Part shown: positions 53,896-63,304 of the stretch, piece by piece
How the letters are laid out: every line of letters starts with the position of its first letter
Numbering within the stretch: the stretch's first letter is position 1
DNA from: Flavimaricola marinus
GTDB taxonomy: Bacteria > Pseudomonadota > Alphaproteobacteria > Rhodobacterales > Rhodobacteraceae
DNA length: 64,000 nt
NCBI RefSeq assembly: GCF_900184895.1
Contig: NZ_FXZK01000004.1
Coordinates: forward strand, 248,001-312,000
Direction: 5' to 3'
The notes under the pieces: generated by a model
Told to the model about the DNA's origin: nothing
Databases searched by the model: none
The model's input: the letters and a program-made list of their open reading frames with translations, nothing else
Position numbers and translations under genes: made by a program

Positions 53896-54108
53896 GGCTG
53901 TTCCTCCCGATACGACAACAGGCGACGGTTCCGGCCGTTTCGGGAAGGGGAGGCCGGGCAACAGTTCGGCGATACTCCGAAATTGGTTTCGAATTGCCGC
54001 GGAATCAAACCAAAAATGGCGTCGCACCATCGCAGGTGGGAGCCGCTGCGGCGGGGCAGGCGGATCGAGCCACCCTGACCGTCATCGCCCGCACTTGCCC
54101 TTCCGCTC

Positions 54109-56271
54109 TTAGCCGCCCGGTCGCGCGATGGGCCGGATCGTCGCCGGGCCTTGTGGGGCGGCGGGGGCCGCGGGCGCGGCGATGGATGCGGCAGGCGCGG
54201 CATCGGCGGCCGTGGCCGGCGCGGGAGCCGGGGCGGTTTCGCCTGAGCTGGTGTCGCTGTCGCTTTGGCTGTCACTTTGGCTGTCCGTGCCGGTGGGCCG
54301 GGCCACGGGCCGGATGAACGGCACAGCGCCGTTCAGCAGTTGCGTGAACAGCAGCGGCCCGGTTTCTCCCGACAGTCGCGCCCGGTAGACCGGGATCGAT
54401 TCCGTTACCCGCATCACGTAGTTCCGCGTCTCGGTGAAGGGGATGTGCTCGATCCAGTCGATCACGTCGACCTCGCCTTTGCGCGGGTCGCCCCGCTGCG
54501 TCATCCATGTGGAGGGCCGTGACGGCCCGGCGTTGTAGCCTGCCGCGATCATCACCGGGCTCTTGCCGAACTGCTCTTCGAGATTGGCCAGATAGCGCGC
54601 GCCCAGCGTGGCGTTATAGACCCAATCGGAGGTCAGCCGCGCCCGCGAATAGGGCAGGTCGAGCTCGCCCGCCACCTCTTCTGCGGTGCCCGGCATGAGC
54701 TGCATCAGCCCCAGCGCCCCGACCGGGCTGCCGACGACGAAGTTGAATTCGCTCTCCCGCCGCGCGATGGACAGCGCCAAGGCAGGCTCGACCGGCAGGT
54801 CCATCTCGGCCAGCGGGTGCACCGGGAAGTAGATTGCAGGCAGCACGATCCCCCGCGCCGCGGCGTTCTTGCCCACGACGAGGGTGAAGAACGGCTCGTC
54901 CATCTCTGTCAGCATCGCCCCCAGCTGCGCCAGCCCGACCCTGTCGAAGCTGCGCCCCTGAGCGGTGACGAAGAGGATCGCCTCGCCCCGCCGGTCGGCC
55001 TGCATGAGCAGCAGCATCGCCCGCGTCAGATCGCTGGACAGCGCCTCGGCCCCGCGCCAGGTGGGAAACTCTTCCGCTCCGGTCAGAGCCGGATCGAGCG
55101 GCCTTCCCAGCCGTTCGGCGGCGAGCAGTCCGTAGAACGAGGTCTGATGTTCGGCCGCCCGCCCGTAGGCCTCGGCCGCGGCGGCGGCATCGCCCAGAGC
55201 CACATGCGCCCGCCCCAGCCAGTAGCCCGCCCGTCCGATCGAGATCGGCGTATCGACGACCGCCTCGACGGCCTGAAAATGCCGCAACGCCTGCGCCGGA
55301 TCGTCCAGATAGGTCAGGCTGATGTAGCCGGCCAGCCATTCCAGATCGGAATAGGTGGCGCTGCGGATGTCGTCGCCTGTCATCCGGTGCTGGCTGGCCA
55401 TCGCATAGGCCATGTCGGGCCGTCCTTCGCGCATTTGCCACCGGGCCAGCGTGGCCCGCCAACTGGCCCAGCGGAACGGCTGCCCGAGGCTAGCGGCGCT
55501 GTCCGACCGCTCCATCAGCAGCGCCGAGGCGTCGGTGTAATCGCCGCTGTCGGCCAGCCGGTTGAACCGGTCGTAAGCCAGCCCCGCCGTGTCGCGCAGC
55601 AGTTCCGGCACCGCGCCGACCAGCGCGTTCCGGTTCGCACTGTTGCGGATCAGCGCGATCCGGGCCTCGGCCAGCGCCCGTTGATCATCGCTGATCAGGT
55701 CGAGCATTCGTGCCGCGTCGGTGGTCCGCCAGCGCCAGAGCATCGCGTCGGTCCTGTCGGCGTGGTGCGGGGCGAGGAATTCCCGGTGCGCCGAGAGCAT
55801 CGCCTCTTGTCCGGCATCGGTCAGCCCCTGCGTCAGCCAGGTGTCGATCAGCATGTCGCGCGCCTGATCCGTCAGCCCCAGCGCGTCGAGGGCGGCGGCC
55901 ATCCGCACCGCCCCTTGCCCGGTCTGCGGAAGTTCCTCGCCAAAGAAGGCCACGACGGACACCGGGTCCGCCCCGTCGGGAATGGCCAGCTCGGCCCGGC
56001 TGCGCAGCGTGTCCAGCCCCGGCCAGTCCGGCCGCGCCCCGAGAAACCGCAGATAGTCGTCGAAGGTGCCCGCCCCGGCCCGGAGCCGCGCCCAAGTGAC
56101 CAGATCCCGGGCGACGACCCCGTCGCTTTCGGCCAGAAGATAGGCCAGGTCCCAATCCTCGGCCTCGATCGCCTCGGCGGCCGCGACGAAGCCGCTGACA
56201 GGGGCGGTCTGCCCGGTGGCGGGCTGCCCCAGCGGCATGGCGAGGGCAAGGCAAAGGAGTAGCGTGCGCAT
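54109..56271 (-). CDS. Soluble lytic murein transglycosylase (Slt70-like)
   Basis: A 720-residue periplasmic protein with a signal peptide (about residues 1-21). Residues ~30-440 form the superhelical U/L-domain of Slt-type enzymes. The SLT catalytic domain follows, with Glu near residue 505 in ARRESEFNF, then GALGLMQLMPGTAEEVA and AAGYNAGPSR. It cleaves peptidoglycan between MurNAc and GlcNAc, forming anhydro-MurNAc. The last ~70 residues are low-complexity, with a short Asp-Ser-Gln repeat and Ala/Pro-rich stretch. It is divergent from dapA. Confidence 0.92.
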   Translation of the reverse strand: MRTLLLCLALAMPLGQPATGQTAPVSGFVAAAEAIEAEDWDLAYLLAESDGVVARDLVTWARLRAGAGTFDDYLRFLGARPDWPGLDTLRSRAELAIPDGADPVSVVAFFGEELPQTGQGAVRMAAALDALGLTDQARDMLIDTWLTQGLTDAGQEAMLSAHREFLAPHHADRTDAMLWRWRTTDAARMLDLISDDQRALAEARIALIRNSANRNALVGAVPELLRDTAGLAYDRFNRLADSGDYTDASALLMERSDSAASLGQPFRWASWRATLARWQMREGRPDMAYAMASQHRMTGDDIRSATYSDLEWLAGYISLTYLDDPAQALRHFQAVEAVVDTPISIGRAGYWLGRAHVALGDAAAAAEAYGRAAEHQTSFYGLLAAERLGRPLDPALTGAEEFPTWRGAEALSSDLTRAMLLLMQADRRGEAILFVTAQGRSFDRVGLAQLGAMLTEMDEPFFTLVVGKNAAARGIVLPAIYFPVHPLAEMDLPVEPALALSIARRESEFNFVVGSPVGALGLMQLMPGTAEEVAGELDLPYSRARLTSDWVYNATLGARYLANLEEQFGKSPVMIAAGYNAGPSRPSTWMTQRGDPRKGEVDVIDWIEHIPFTETRNYVMRVTESIPVYRARLSGETGPLLFTQLLNGAVPFIRPVARPTGTDSQSDSQSDSDTSSGETAPAPAPATAADAAPAASIAAPAAPAAPQGPATIRPIARPGG

Positions 56272-56424
56272 TGGCGGGCCTTCTGGCGGGATGCTCGAAC
56301 CAAGAGGGTAGCGTGTGCGTTGCAGGGCGCAACTCACAAACTTGGCAATCCCGGAAAACCGGTCTAGTGTCCGCGCGATTTCATTCGGGCGCAGGGTGCG
56401 CCCAACTATCAAAGGAAGCGCGTC

Positions 56425-57297
56425 ATGTTCAAAGGGTCTTTCCCTGCACTTGTCACGCCGTTTGCGGACGGCAAAGTGGACGTTGATTCCCTGAAAAAGC
56501 TGGTCGAATGGCATATCGAGCAGGGCAGCCACGGGCTTGTCCCTGTCGGCACCACCGGCGAGAGCCCGACCCTGACCCACGAAGAGCACGACATGGTCGT
56601 CGAAGTGGTCGTCACCGCCGCCGCGGGCCGAATCCCGGTGATCGCGGGCGCGGGCTCGAACAGCACCGCCGAGACGGTCCGTCTGGTCAAGGCCGCTAAG
56701 TCTGCCGGGGCCGATGCCGCTCTGGTCGTGACCCCGTATTACAACAAGCCGACCCAGGCCGGTATGATCGCCCATTTCACCGCCGCAGCCGATTGCGGCC
56801 TGCCGATCATCATTTACAACATCCCGCCCCGCTCCGTCGTCGACATGAGCCCGGCGACGATGGGCGAACTGGCCAAGCATCCGATGATCGTCGGCGTCAA
56901 GGATGCCACTGCTGATCTGTCCCGCGTGCCCCGCCAGCGTATCACCTGCGGCACCGATTTCGTGCAGATGTCGGGCGAAGATCCGACCGCCATCGGGTTC
57001 AACGCGCAGGGCGGTGTCGGCTGCATCAGCGTGACCGCCAACGTCGCCCCCAAGGCGCTGTCCGAATTGCAGGAGGCCACTCTGGCGGGCAATTATGCCG
57101 AGGCGCTGGCCATTCAGGACCGTTTGCAGCCGCTCCACGAGGCGATCTTTGCCGAGCCGGGGCTGGTGGGTGCGAAATACGGGATGTCGCTGCTGGGCCT
57201 GTGCTCGGACGAGGTCCGTCTGCCCCATGCCCCCCTGACCGACGGCGCCAAGGAAGGCGTCCGGGCGGCGATGGTGCACGCCGGACTGCTCAACTGA
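56425..57297 (+). CDS. dapA: 4-hydroxy-tetrahydrodipicolinate synthase
   Basis: A 290-residue (beta/alpha)8 enzyme condensing pyruvate with aspartate semialdehyde in the lysine/diaminopimelate pathway. Schiff-base Lys159 is in VGVKDAT, the proton-relay Tyr131 in [10 protein letters not shown], and the TTGE motif at residues 43-46. Length and motifs are standard. AAAGGA stands upstream of ATG 56425. In related genomes it often lies close to smpB; here 4 kb of other genes separate them. Confidence 0.96.
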   Translation: MFKGSFPALVTPFADGKVDVDSLKKLVEWHIEQGSHGLVPVGTTGESPTLTHEEHDMVVEVVVTAAAGRIPVIAGAGSNSTAETVRLVKAAKSAGADAALVVTPYYNKPTQAGMIAHFTAAADCGLPIIIYNIPPRSVVDMSPATMGELAKHPMIVGVKDATADLSRVPRQRITCGTDFVQMSGEDPTAIGFNAQGGVGCISVTANVAPKALSELQEATLAGNYAEALAIQDRLQPLHEAIFAEPGLVGAKYGMSLLGLCSDEVRLPHAPLTDGAKEGVRAAMVHAGLLN

Positions 57298-57322
57298 GCA
57301 CTTGAGCGGACGGCGCCGGGCG

Positions 57323-58624
57323 TCAGCCGATCAGGATCGTGTCGAAGTCTGTTGCGAAGCCATCGCTTTGCAGCAGTTCCCGCGCGGTCAGATCGTTATC
57401 GTCGCAGAAGTAGCATCCGAATGTTGCGCCCGTTGACTGATCGACAAAGACCACGGCCCCGTCGGCGTCCGTATAGACCTCGACCGTGTCTCCGAAATCG
57501 GGCAGCACGAGGGTGAGCAGCGCCCCGTCGGTGCCGTCGGCGTCCAAATAGCACTTCTCCCGGCCACCTGCGGATTGCGTCGTTGTGCCGGTGTAGACGA
57601 TCAGCGTGTCCTGTCCCTCGTCTGCGACGGTCGTCATATCGAGCTGATCGCTGGTCGGGCCTCCGGGTTCGGCCGCGCTGTAGAATATGAAGGTGTCGTC
57701 ACCTTGCCCGCCCGTGACGGTGATCGAGGCGTTGGTGCTTCCCCGCAGATCGACGGTGATTGCGTCGTTGCCTGCACCGCCATCAACCGCCATTTCTCCG
57801 AGGTTGTCGACATCGAGGTCTATCGACAGAGTGTCGTTGCCCGCGCCACCATCAATGACGAAGTTTTCGTCGCCGGTAAGGGCGAAATCGAGAATTGGCT
57901 CTTCTTGCAGCTCGACCACGTCGTCGCCGTCTCCGGCAGAGAAGACGAAGGGCGTGCCGGTGTCGGGTGCTGCGCCGAGGCGGATCAGGATCACGTCGTT
58001 GCCGCCGCCCGCGTCGACGCCTTGCACCGTCTCGTCGACGACAAAGGTGCTTGCGCCGTCGCCGTCCGTGAGCCGGATTCCTCCGACGTCATCGGCAATG
58101 ACGATCCGGGGCAGATCGCCGGTTCCGTCCAGATCGGTCAGGCTGCCTTGGGCAAACACGAGACTGTCGGCGAAGGCATCTGCATCGACCTGCGATCGTC
58201 CGGGGGTGATCGTATTGACGATCAGGGTGTCTCCGTCGGTGTCGCTGATCTGAAAGCTGCCGCCGCCGAGATCGGTGACCGTGCTGTCGGCGCTGAAGTC
58301 CGTCAGGATGATCTGATCGCCGCCGCCGTTGGCCAAGGTCATGGGATCAAAGCCGATAAAGACTTCGCCCGGCGTCCCGTCTCCGCCGATCACATAGCTG
58401 TCGCGCCCTTGGCCGCCCAGAAAGAAAGAGCGGTCGTCCGGCGTATTGGCGATCACGACGTCGTTGCCGCGCCCGGCAAGCACCGCCTTGACCGATGGTC
58501 CGGCGATGATCTGATCGGCGTCGGCAGTGCCGAAGAGCACGTTCCAATCTGCCAATGTGCGTGAACTGTTCATCGCCGCTGAACTGTCGGCGTTTGCGGC
58601 GAAATTGAAGGCGGTCTGTCGCAT
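57323..58624 (-). CDS. RTX-like calcium-binding repeat protein
   Basis: A 433-residue very acidic protein. Scattered nonapeptide-type motifs GGxGxD (GGQGRDSYV, GGAGNDTLS, GGAGNDAIT, GGQGDDTFI, SAGDGDDVV) mark RTX/beta-roll segments from about residue 70 to 330. There is no N-terminal signal, and the C-terminus ends FDTILIG, compatible with type I secretion. A cluster of Cys (CYLDADG, FGCYFCDDND) near residues 370-410 is unusual for RTX proteins, which rarely contain Cys. Probably an extracellular or surface protein; its function is unknown and no secretion genes are adjacent. Confidence 0.82.
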   Translation of the reverse strand: MRQTAFNFAANADSSAAMNSSRTLADWNVLFGTADADQIIAGPSVKAVLAGRGNDVVIANTPDDRSFFLGGQGRDSYVIGGDGTPGEVFIGFDPMTLANGGGDQIILTDFSADSTVTDLGGGSFQISDTDGDTLIVNTITPGRSQVDADAFADSLVFAQGSLTDLDGTGDLPRIVIADDVGGIRLTDGDGASTFVVDETVQGVDAGGGNDVILIRLGAAPDTGTPFVFSAGDGDDVVELQEEPILDFALTGDENFVIDGGAGNDTLSIDLDVDNLGEMAVDGGAGNDAITVDLRGSTNASITVTGGQGDDTFIFYSAAEPGGPTSDQLDMTTVADEGQDTLIVYTGTTTQSAGGREKCYLDADGTDGALLTLVLPDFGDTVEVYTDADGAVVFVDQSTGATFGCYFCDDNDLTARELLQSDGFATDFDTILIG

Positions 58625-58832
58625 GGTGAAACGATCCTAACTACAAAAGCGAGCAGCAAAATTCTCGCGATCCAATATATGAGACAAGCCGCCGGGGATG
58701 AATTGCGGAGGCTTTGACGCTCGATCCCGGCTCAATATCGTGCCGAACCTATGGGCGCCCTTATATCCGAAATCAGACGAATCATGAATGGAAATTGGGA
58801 GGGGGCCGTCTTGGCGCGTGCCCTTGTCTCGT

Positions 58833-59402
58833 CTAGCCGGCGCAGTCGGGGGCGGGCAGGGGGAGGTCACGCGTCGCGTCGATCCTTGCCAGCGTGGCGT
58901 CGGCAAGGCTCGCCCGGCCGGAGGTAAAGCCGTTGGGCGGGTCGGGATTGACCGTGCCGCAGACCCGCCGCAGGACGCTGTAGTCGGCCCTGCGATGCGC
59001 CCGCTCCAGACCGGGCGACAGCAGAAACGCCCGCATGTCATCGCCGTCGCGCAGGTCGACGTCCTTGCCCGGTCGCGTCGCGGCCAGTTCCGGCCCGTCG
59101 CCATAGAGGATCACCGAGCCACCGGGTCGGAACGACAGGGTCACGAAGATCGTGCCGCCGGTCCAGCCCGCGATGTCATTGGCCGAAAAGCCAAGCCGTG
59201 CCTCGTAGGTGATGTCGGAGTGCACCTCGATCCAGATCACGTCCAGCACCACCTCCGGCACGTCGCCCGTCTGCACCACCGTGGTGATCGTGCCGCTGCC
59301 TCCGCCCATCACGTCGCCTATTCCGGCGCCCTCTCCGATGCAGCAGAGGGCGGTCGCGGGCACCGGATCGGCGGCGCCGTTGATCCGCAAGCCATAGACC
59401 AC
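58833..59402 (-). CDS. Hypothetical membrane-anchored protein, start codon unclear (possible frameshift)
   Basis: The 189-residue product from GTG 59402 contains IGEGAGIGDVMGGGSGTIT and a C-terminal Cys-containing domain; no family is recognised. The same frame is open upstream to 59609 and encodes a convincing membrane segment (KILILTCALLATAAALLFAL, about 59470-59530), but it has no ATG, GTG or TTG. An ATG at 59602 lies in the other frame and ends at a TGA near 59516. One missing base near 59530-59540 would join the two. The gene may therefore run to 59602 and be frameshifted, or the sequence may contain an error. Confidence 0.55.
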   Translation of the reverse strand: MVYGLRINGAADPVPATALCCIGEGAGIGDVMGGGSGTITTVVQTGDVPEVVLDVIWIEVHSDITYEARLGFSANDIAGWTGGTIFVTLSFRPGGSVILYGDGPELAATRPGKDVDLRDGDDMRAFLLSPGLERAHRRADYSVLRRVCGTVNPDPPNGFTSGRASLADATLARIDATRDLPLPAPDCAG

Positions 59403-59609
59403 GGGCCAGGCCGGGTAGGCCTCGGCGTCGTAACCGAGAGCGAAGGTTTCGGACGGGCCGTCCCGGAGGGCGAAGAGCAGCGCCGCAGCCGTCGCGAGGA
59501 GGGCGCAGGTCAGGATCAGGATCTTGCCGATGGGACCGGTCCTTTGCCCGTGAAGGTGCCTATGCCGCCCGGTGCGGTTGGCGGGTGTGCCGCGCCGCCC
59601 ATGCCCGGA

Positions 59610-60812
59610 TTACTGCCGCAGCCAGCCATCGGTCATCTCCACCCGGTCGCAGCCGCCAAGCCGCTTGGCCCGGTCAAGTTCGGCCTCAAGCCGGGATTGC
59701 CGCCCCTTGCCCCATTTGACGCCCGGTTCGGGCCAGAAGCCGGTGACGTTTAGCGCCCCTGTGCTTCGGTCGGCCTTCATGTCGATCCGGCCGATCATCT
59801 GCGTCCCTTCCATCACCGGAAACACGTAGTAGCCGTATTTCCGCTGCGCTTCGGGGACGAAAATCTCGATTCGGTAGTGGAAGCCGAAGAGCCGCTCGGC
59901 CCGCTTCCGATCCCGCAGCGCGGGGTCGAAGGGCGACAGGATGCGCACCCGGCTGGAGGCGTCGGGCAGGGCGCGTGCCTGTTCAAGCACGCCCGGTCGG
60001 GTAAAGCTGCGCCGGGGCGCGCCGTCGTGGCCCAGCACCTCGATCTCGATGATCTCGCCCCGCGCGAGGGCGGCGGCGCACCATGATTTCGCCTCGGCCG
60101 GGGTGGCGAGCGCCCAGAAGGCCGCAAGCTCGCCCGAGGTGCCGAAGCCCAGCTTGTCGAGGGCGCTGTTGCAGGCCCAGTCGATCGTCTCTTGTTCGTC
60201 GGTCCGCGCCTTGAGCACATCCGGCGGGATCACCCGTTCGGTGAGGTCGTAGACTTTGCGAAACCCGTCCCGCCGCACGACGCTGCATTCGCCGGTGCGC
60301 CAGAGGTATTCCAGCGCGGTTTTCGACGGGTGCCAGTCCCACCAGCCGCCCGATCCCTTGGCCTCGTCCTTGCCGACATCGCGGCTGGTGCAATGCCCGT
60401 GGTCTTGGACGTGCCGTCGCACCTCGTCGATCTGCTGGAGGAAACCTTCGCGCCGCCATTCGCTCCACCGGCTGTGCAGCCACGCGGCGTCGCGGTCGAA
60501 CCGGTGCCGCCAGTGCGGGAACTGATCCATCGGGATGACGGCGGCGTCGTGCGTCCAGTGTTCGAATACGGCGCGGTCCTTGGCCAAGAGGCTGTCCAGT
60601 GCCGGCGACCGGTATTGCCCGCGCCGCGCCCAGAGGATCAGATCGTGCGCCCGGGCAAAGGTGTTGACGCTGTCGACCTGCACGAAGCCCAGATCGCCGA
60701 TCACCCCGGCCAGATCCGCCCCTTTGCCCGGCCCGCCGCCGGTTTGCAGCAGCCCGTGCCTGTCGAGGAACAGCCGCCGGGCGGCGTCGTTGCCGAGCTG
60801 TGGCAGGGTCAT
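59610..60812 (-). CDS. YcaQ-type DNA glycosylase (winged-helix HTH_42 family)
   Basis: A 400-residue protein of the YcaQ/AlkX-AlkZ family, which unhooks alkylated bases and interstrand crosslinks. GFVQVDSVNTFARAHDL contains Gln45-Val-Asp47, the QxD catalytic motif of the YcaQ branch. Further conserved parts are HWTHDAAVIPM, RRDGFRKVYDLTERV and RLFGFHYRIEIFVP. Start 60812 overlaps the stop of the potassium channel gene (ATGA). Its own TAA is in the same frame as the following start-less gene. Confidence 0.9.
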   Translation of the reverse strand: MTLPQLGNDAARRLFLDRHGLLQTGGGPGKGADLAGVIGDLGFVQVDSVNTFARAHDLILWARRGQYRSPALDSLLAKDRAVFEHWTHDAAVIPMDQFPHWRHRFDRDAAWLHSRWSEWRREGFLQQIDEVRRHVQDHGHCTSRDVGKDEAKGSGGWWDWHPSKTALEYLWRTGECSVVRRDGFRKVYDLTERVIPPDVLKARTDEQETIDWACNSALDKLGFGTSGELAAFWALATPAEAKSWCAAALARGEIIEIEVLGHDGAPRRSFTRPGVLEQARALPDASSRVRILSPFDPALRDRKRAERLFGFHYRIEIFVPEAQRKYGYYVFPVMEGTQMIGRIDMKADRSTGALNVTGFWPEPGVKWGKGRQSRLEAELDRAKRLGGCDRVEMTDGWLRQ

Positions 60813-61252
60813 GACTGTTCTCGCAAGGCTTCGAGCTGGATCGTGCGCACATAGCGCCCGGCCTCGAGCATCAGCGCGGTCAGCAGCCCGATGTTCATCA
60901 GCCCGTTGACCGCCGCCATGCCGCCCAGAAGCTGCCATTGCTGAGGCAGCAGCAGATCGCCGTAACCAAGCGTGGTGAAGACGACGAGCGCGAAGTAGAC
61001 GCAGGTTTCCAGCGTGTCGAAGACCCCGAGGCTCCAGAAGGTGAGCGCCCAGATCCAGACCGCGATGGTGACGATCCCGAGCGCGCCGAGCGCGGCCATG
61101 CAGATCAGCCCGATCAGCTTGGGCCGATGCGGTTTACGGATCAGCCAGGGCCGGACCCGCAGGAGCGACGATTCCATCAGCCAGAACACCGTTCCGGCGA
61201 TCACGATCGAGGCGATGAGGATCAGGGAGCCGAGGGCGATTTGCAGAACCAT
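60809..61252 (-). CDS. Two-helix potassium channel family protein
   Basis: A 147-residue membrane protein of the Ion_trans_2 type. TTLGYGD at residues 93-99 is the K+ selectivity filter, placed between hydrophobic helices; two extra N-terminal helices (~3-27 and ~46-72) are present. There is no RCK or cyclic-nucleotide domain. Likely a small inner-membrane cation channel. It is the first gene of a three-gene minus-strand cluster with the glycosylase gene. Confidence 0.88.
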   Translation of the reverse strand: MVLQIALGSLILIASIVIAGTVFWLMESSLLRVRPWLIRKPHRPKLIGLICMAALGALGIVTIAVWIWALTFWSLGVFDTLETCVYFALVVFTTLGYGDLLLPQQWQLLGGMAAVNGLMNIGLLTALMLEAGRYVRTIQLEALREQS

Positions 61253-61445
61253 GCCCGGAGGTTAGAACGCGCCGCGCGGTTTGCCCAGAGCCTGTCGCAT
61301 TGCGCCCTGCCGTGACGCTCGCTCTGGCCTGATCCGCCGTGCCCCCGAAGCCCCCGCGCCCGCCCGGACCGTGCTCTGCCGCCCGGCATTCGATTGCGCT
61401 GCGGGGATGGACAGCGCGCCTGTCAGCCCCTATCTGACCTCTATC

Positions 61446-61922
61446 ATGGCCAAGAAAGACGAAAACAAGAACTACAAGGTGATCGCCGAGAACCGGCGTG
61501 CGCGGTATGATTATGCCATCGAGGACGATATCGAATGCGGCATCATCCTGACGGGCAGCGAGGTCAAATCCCTGCGCACCGGCCAATCCAACATCGCAGA
61601 AAGCTATGCGAGCGTGGAGGATGGCGAGCTGTGGCTGACCAATGCCTATATCGCCCGCTATGACCCCGCAAAGACTTGGGGCCACGAGGAGCGCCGTCGC
61701 CGCAAGCTCTTGGTTCGGAAGAAAGAGCTGTCGCGCCTATGGAACGCCACCAAGCGCGAGGGCATGACCATCGTTCCGCTGGTCATGTATTTCAACGACC
61801 GTGGCTTGGTGAAGCTCAAGATCGCCACCGCCAAGGGCAAGAAGAACCACGACAAGCGCGCCACCGAGGCCAAGCGCGACTGGGATCGCCAGAAGGGCCG
61901 ATTGCTGCGCGAGAACAGCTAG
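61446..61922 (+). CDS. smpB: SsrA-binding protein SmpB
   Basis: A 158-residue OB-fold protein required for tmRNA trans-translation at stalled ribosomes. It shows [47 protein letters not shown] and a Lys/Arg-rich C-terminal tail that reaches the decoding site. ATG 61446 ([12 protein letters not shown]) is the family start, although no clear ribosome site precedes it; the upstream in-frame stretch is non-coding. The tmRNA gene itself was not seen in this window. Confidence 0.97.
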   Translation: MAKKDENKNYKVIAENRRARYDYAIEDDIECGIILTGSEVKSLRTGQSNIAESYASVEDGELWLTNAYIARYDPAKTWGHEERRRRKLLVRKKELSRLWNATKREGMTIVPLVMYFNDRGLVKLKIATAKGKKNHDKRATEAKRDWDRQKGRLLRENS

Positions 61923-61931
61923 CCTGCCCCG

Positions 61932-62138
61932 TCAGCGCCCGCCGCAAAACGGGTCTGAGACCATCGTGATATCAAGATCGCTGTGAAATGCCTCTGGCGA
62001 CCGGCTCATCATTTCCGCCAGCAGGGCGCGTTGTGCCATCGCGGCTTCATGCTCGGGCGGTTCGTCGGGGGCCTGCCGTTCGACGCGGCGGCTGAAGAAC
62101 TGGCCAAAGAGCGGGGTGTTCAGGTTGAGGGGCATCAT
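61932..62138 (-). CDS. Small conserved hypothetical protein
   Basis: A 68-residue protein (or 67 from Met2 at 62135) with an N-terminal LFGQFFSRR stretch and a C-terminal AQRALLAEMMSRSPEAFHSDLDI segment. Similar short proteins occur in Rhodobacteraceae without assigned function. It is convergent with smpB, ending 10 bases away, and divergent from the LysR gene with a 91-base gap, the usual place for a LysR target, so the regulator may control it. Confidence 0.55.
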   Translation of the reverse strand: MMPLNLNTPLFGQFFSRRVERQAPDEPPEHEAAMAQRALLAEMMSRSPEAFHSDLDITMVSDPFCGGR

Positions 62139-62229
62139 GGGCTCGGCTCCGGTGTTTGCTGTCTGATGTCAGACTACGTCCCGTCGAAACACGCTGGTAT
62201 TGGCGCTGTCGTTGTGCTGCTCTACAAAA

Positions 62230-63153
62230 ATGAAGAGCGACTTTCACGAGTGGTCGGATGTGCGCGTGTTCCTTGCGGTGATGCGCGAGGGATCGACATT
62301 GGCGGCGTCGAAGGTTCTGGGCATGGCGCAACCGACCGTTGCGCGCCGCATCGACGTGCTGGAGCATGTGACTGGCCTTGTGCTCTTTGACCGGTCGACC
62401 AAGGGTTTTCGCCCGACGGTTGCCGCCCATGCCCTGCTGCCGCTGGCTGAGGCGATCGAGGCGGCGGCGGCTGATTTCGGCGAGGTGGCCGCCCGCCAGC
62501 GCACCGCCCCGCTTCGCCCGATCCGCCTGAGCATGACGCCGAATTCGCTGACCACGAACCTGACCTCGATCCTTGCCCGGTTTCGCGACGCCTATCCGGG
62601 CACGACATTTGAGTTTGTCGCGACGCTGGATGCCGTGGATCTGATAAAGGGCGATGCCGATGTGGCGTTGCGCTATGCCCGGTCCATTGCTGACGAGCGC
62701 CTGTTTCGCACCAAGATGGGCGACGTCTATTGCAGCTATTTCGCCTCGCCGGCCTATATCGACCGCCACGGCCTCCCCCGCAGCGTCGACGAGGCCGCTG
62801 GCCATAAGTTTATCATCAACGAGCGGCTTCAGGGCTCGAGCGAGCCTGACCAATGGCTGCTTTCTCATATTTCGCCTGACCAGATCGTTGCCCGCTGTCA
62901 GGATTTCGAATCCGTGACGGCGGCGGTTCAAACCGGCATGGGGATCGGCGTTCTGGGTCGTATCGGCGCTACGAGGTCTGGCCTCGTCCGCTGCTTTGAT
63001 CCGCCCGACCCGGTCTTTGCTTCGGTCTGGCTTGTAACCGGCCCGGACGCCCATCGCAGGCCGGAAGTTCGCGCCTTTGTCGCCGATTTCGCCCCGCGCT
63101 ATGCCGCCTTTTTGAAGGCCGAGCGTGAGGAGGTGCTTGGCACCGATCCCTGA
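62230..63153 (+). CDS. LysR family transcriptional regulator
   Basis: A 307-residue regulator. The HTH spans residues ~10-60 (VRVFLAVMREGSTLAASKVLGMAQPTVARRIDVLE), followed by the periplasmic-binding-like effector domain from ~90. FDRSTKGFRPT follows the HTH as usual. Start 62230 begins MKSDFHEWSDVRVFL; 10 in-frame residues upstream are rejected. The divergent small gene at 61932-62138 is the nearest possible target. The effector is unknown. Confidence 0.92.
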   Translation: MKSDFHEWSDVRVFLAVMREGSTLAASKVLGMAQPTVARRIDVLEHVTGLVLFDRSTKGFRPTVAAHALLPLAEAIEAAAADFGEVAARQRTAPLRPIRLSMTPNSLTTNLTSILARFRDAYPGTTFEFVATLDAVDLIKGDADVALRYARSIADERLFRTKMGDVYCSYFASPAYIDRHGLPRSVDEAAGHKFIINERLQGSSEPDQWLLSHISPDQIVARCQDFESVTAAVQTGMGIGVLGRIGATRSGLVRCFDPPDPVFASVWLVTGPDAHRRPEVRAFVADFAPRYAAFLKAEREEVLGTDP

Positions 63154-63174
63154 GCGCCGCTTGATGGGGCAACA

Positions 63175-63209
63175 ATTGGGGGTCATCCCAATCCGCCTAT
63201 CTATATATT
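63175..63209 (+). promoter_or_regulatory. Inverted repeat and -10-like box upstream of the glycine-rich gene
   Basis: ATTGGG (63175-63180) and CCCAAT (63187-63192) flank GGTCAT, and TATATT (63204-63209) could be the -10. No good -35 is visible, so the repeat may be an activator or repressor site. The coding start is at 63305. Confidence 0.3.
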
Positions 63210-63304
63210 GCGTTTTCTGCTAGGGTTCGCCCCGCATGGGTTGGGGCTGCTCGTGCCGTCGTTCGGTTCATGTTTAATAATCAGCCCCGCTGGAAGGAAG
63301 AAAG

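Noticed and set aside
57323-58624. Plus-strand 329-codon frame opposite the RTX gene
   Set aside because: Antisense shadow; the Gly-Asp repeat pattern on the minus strand is clear.
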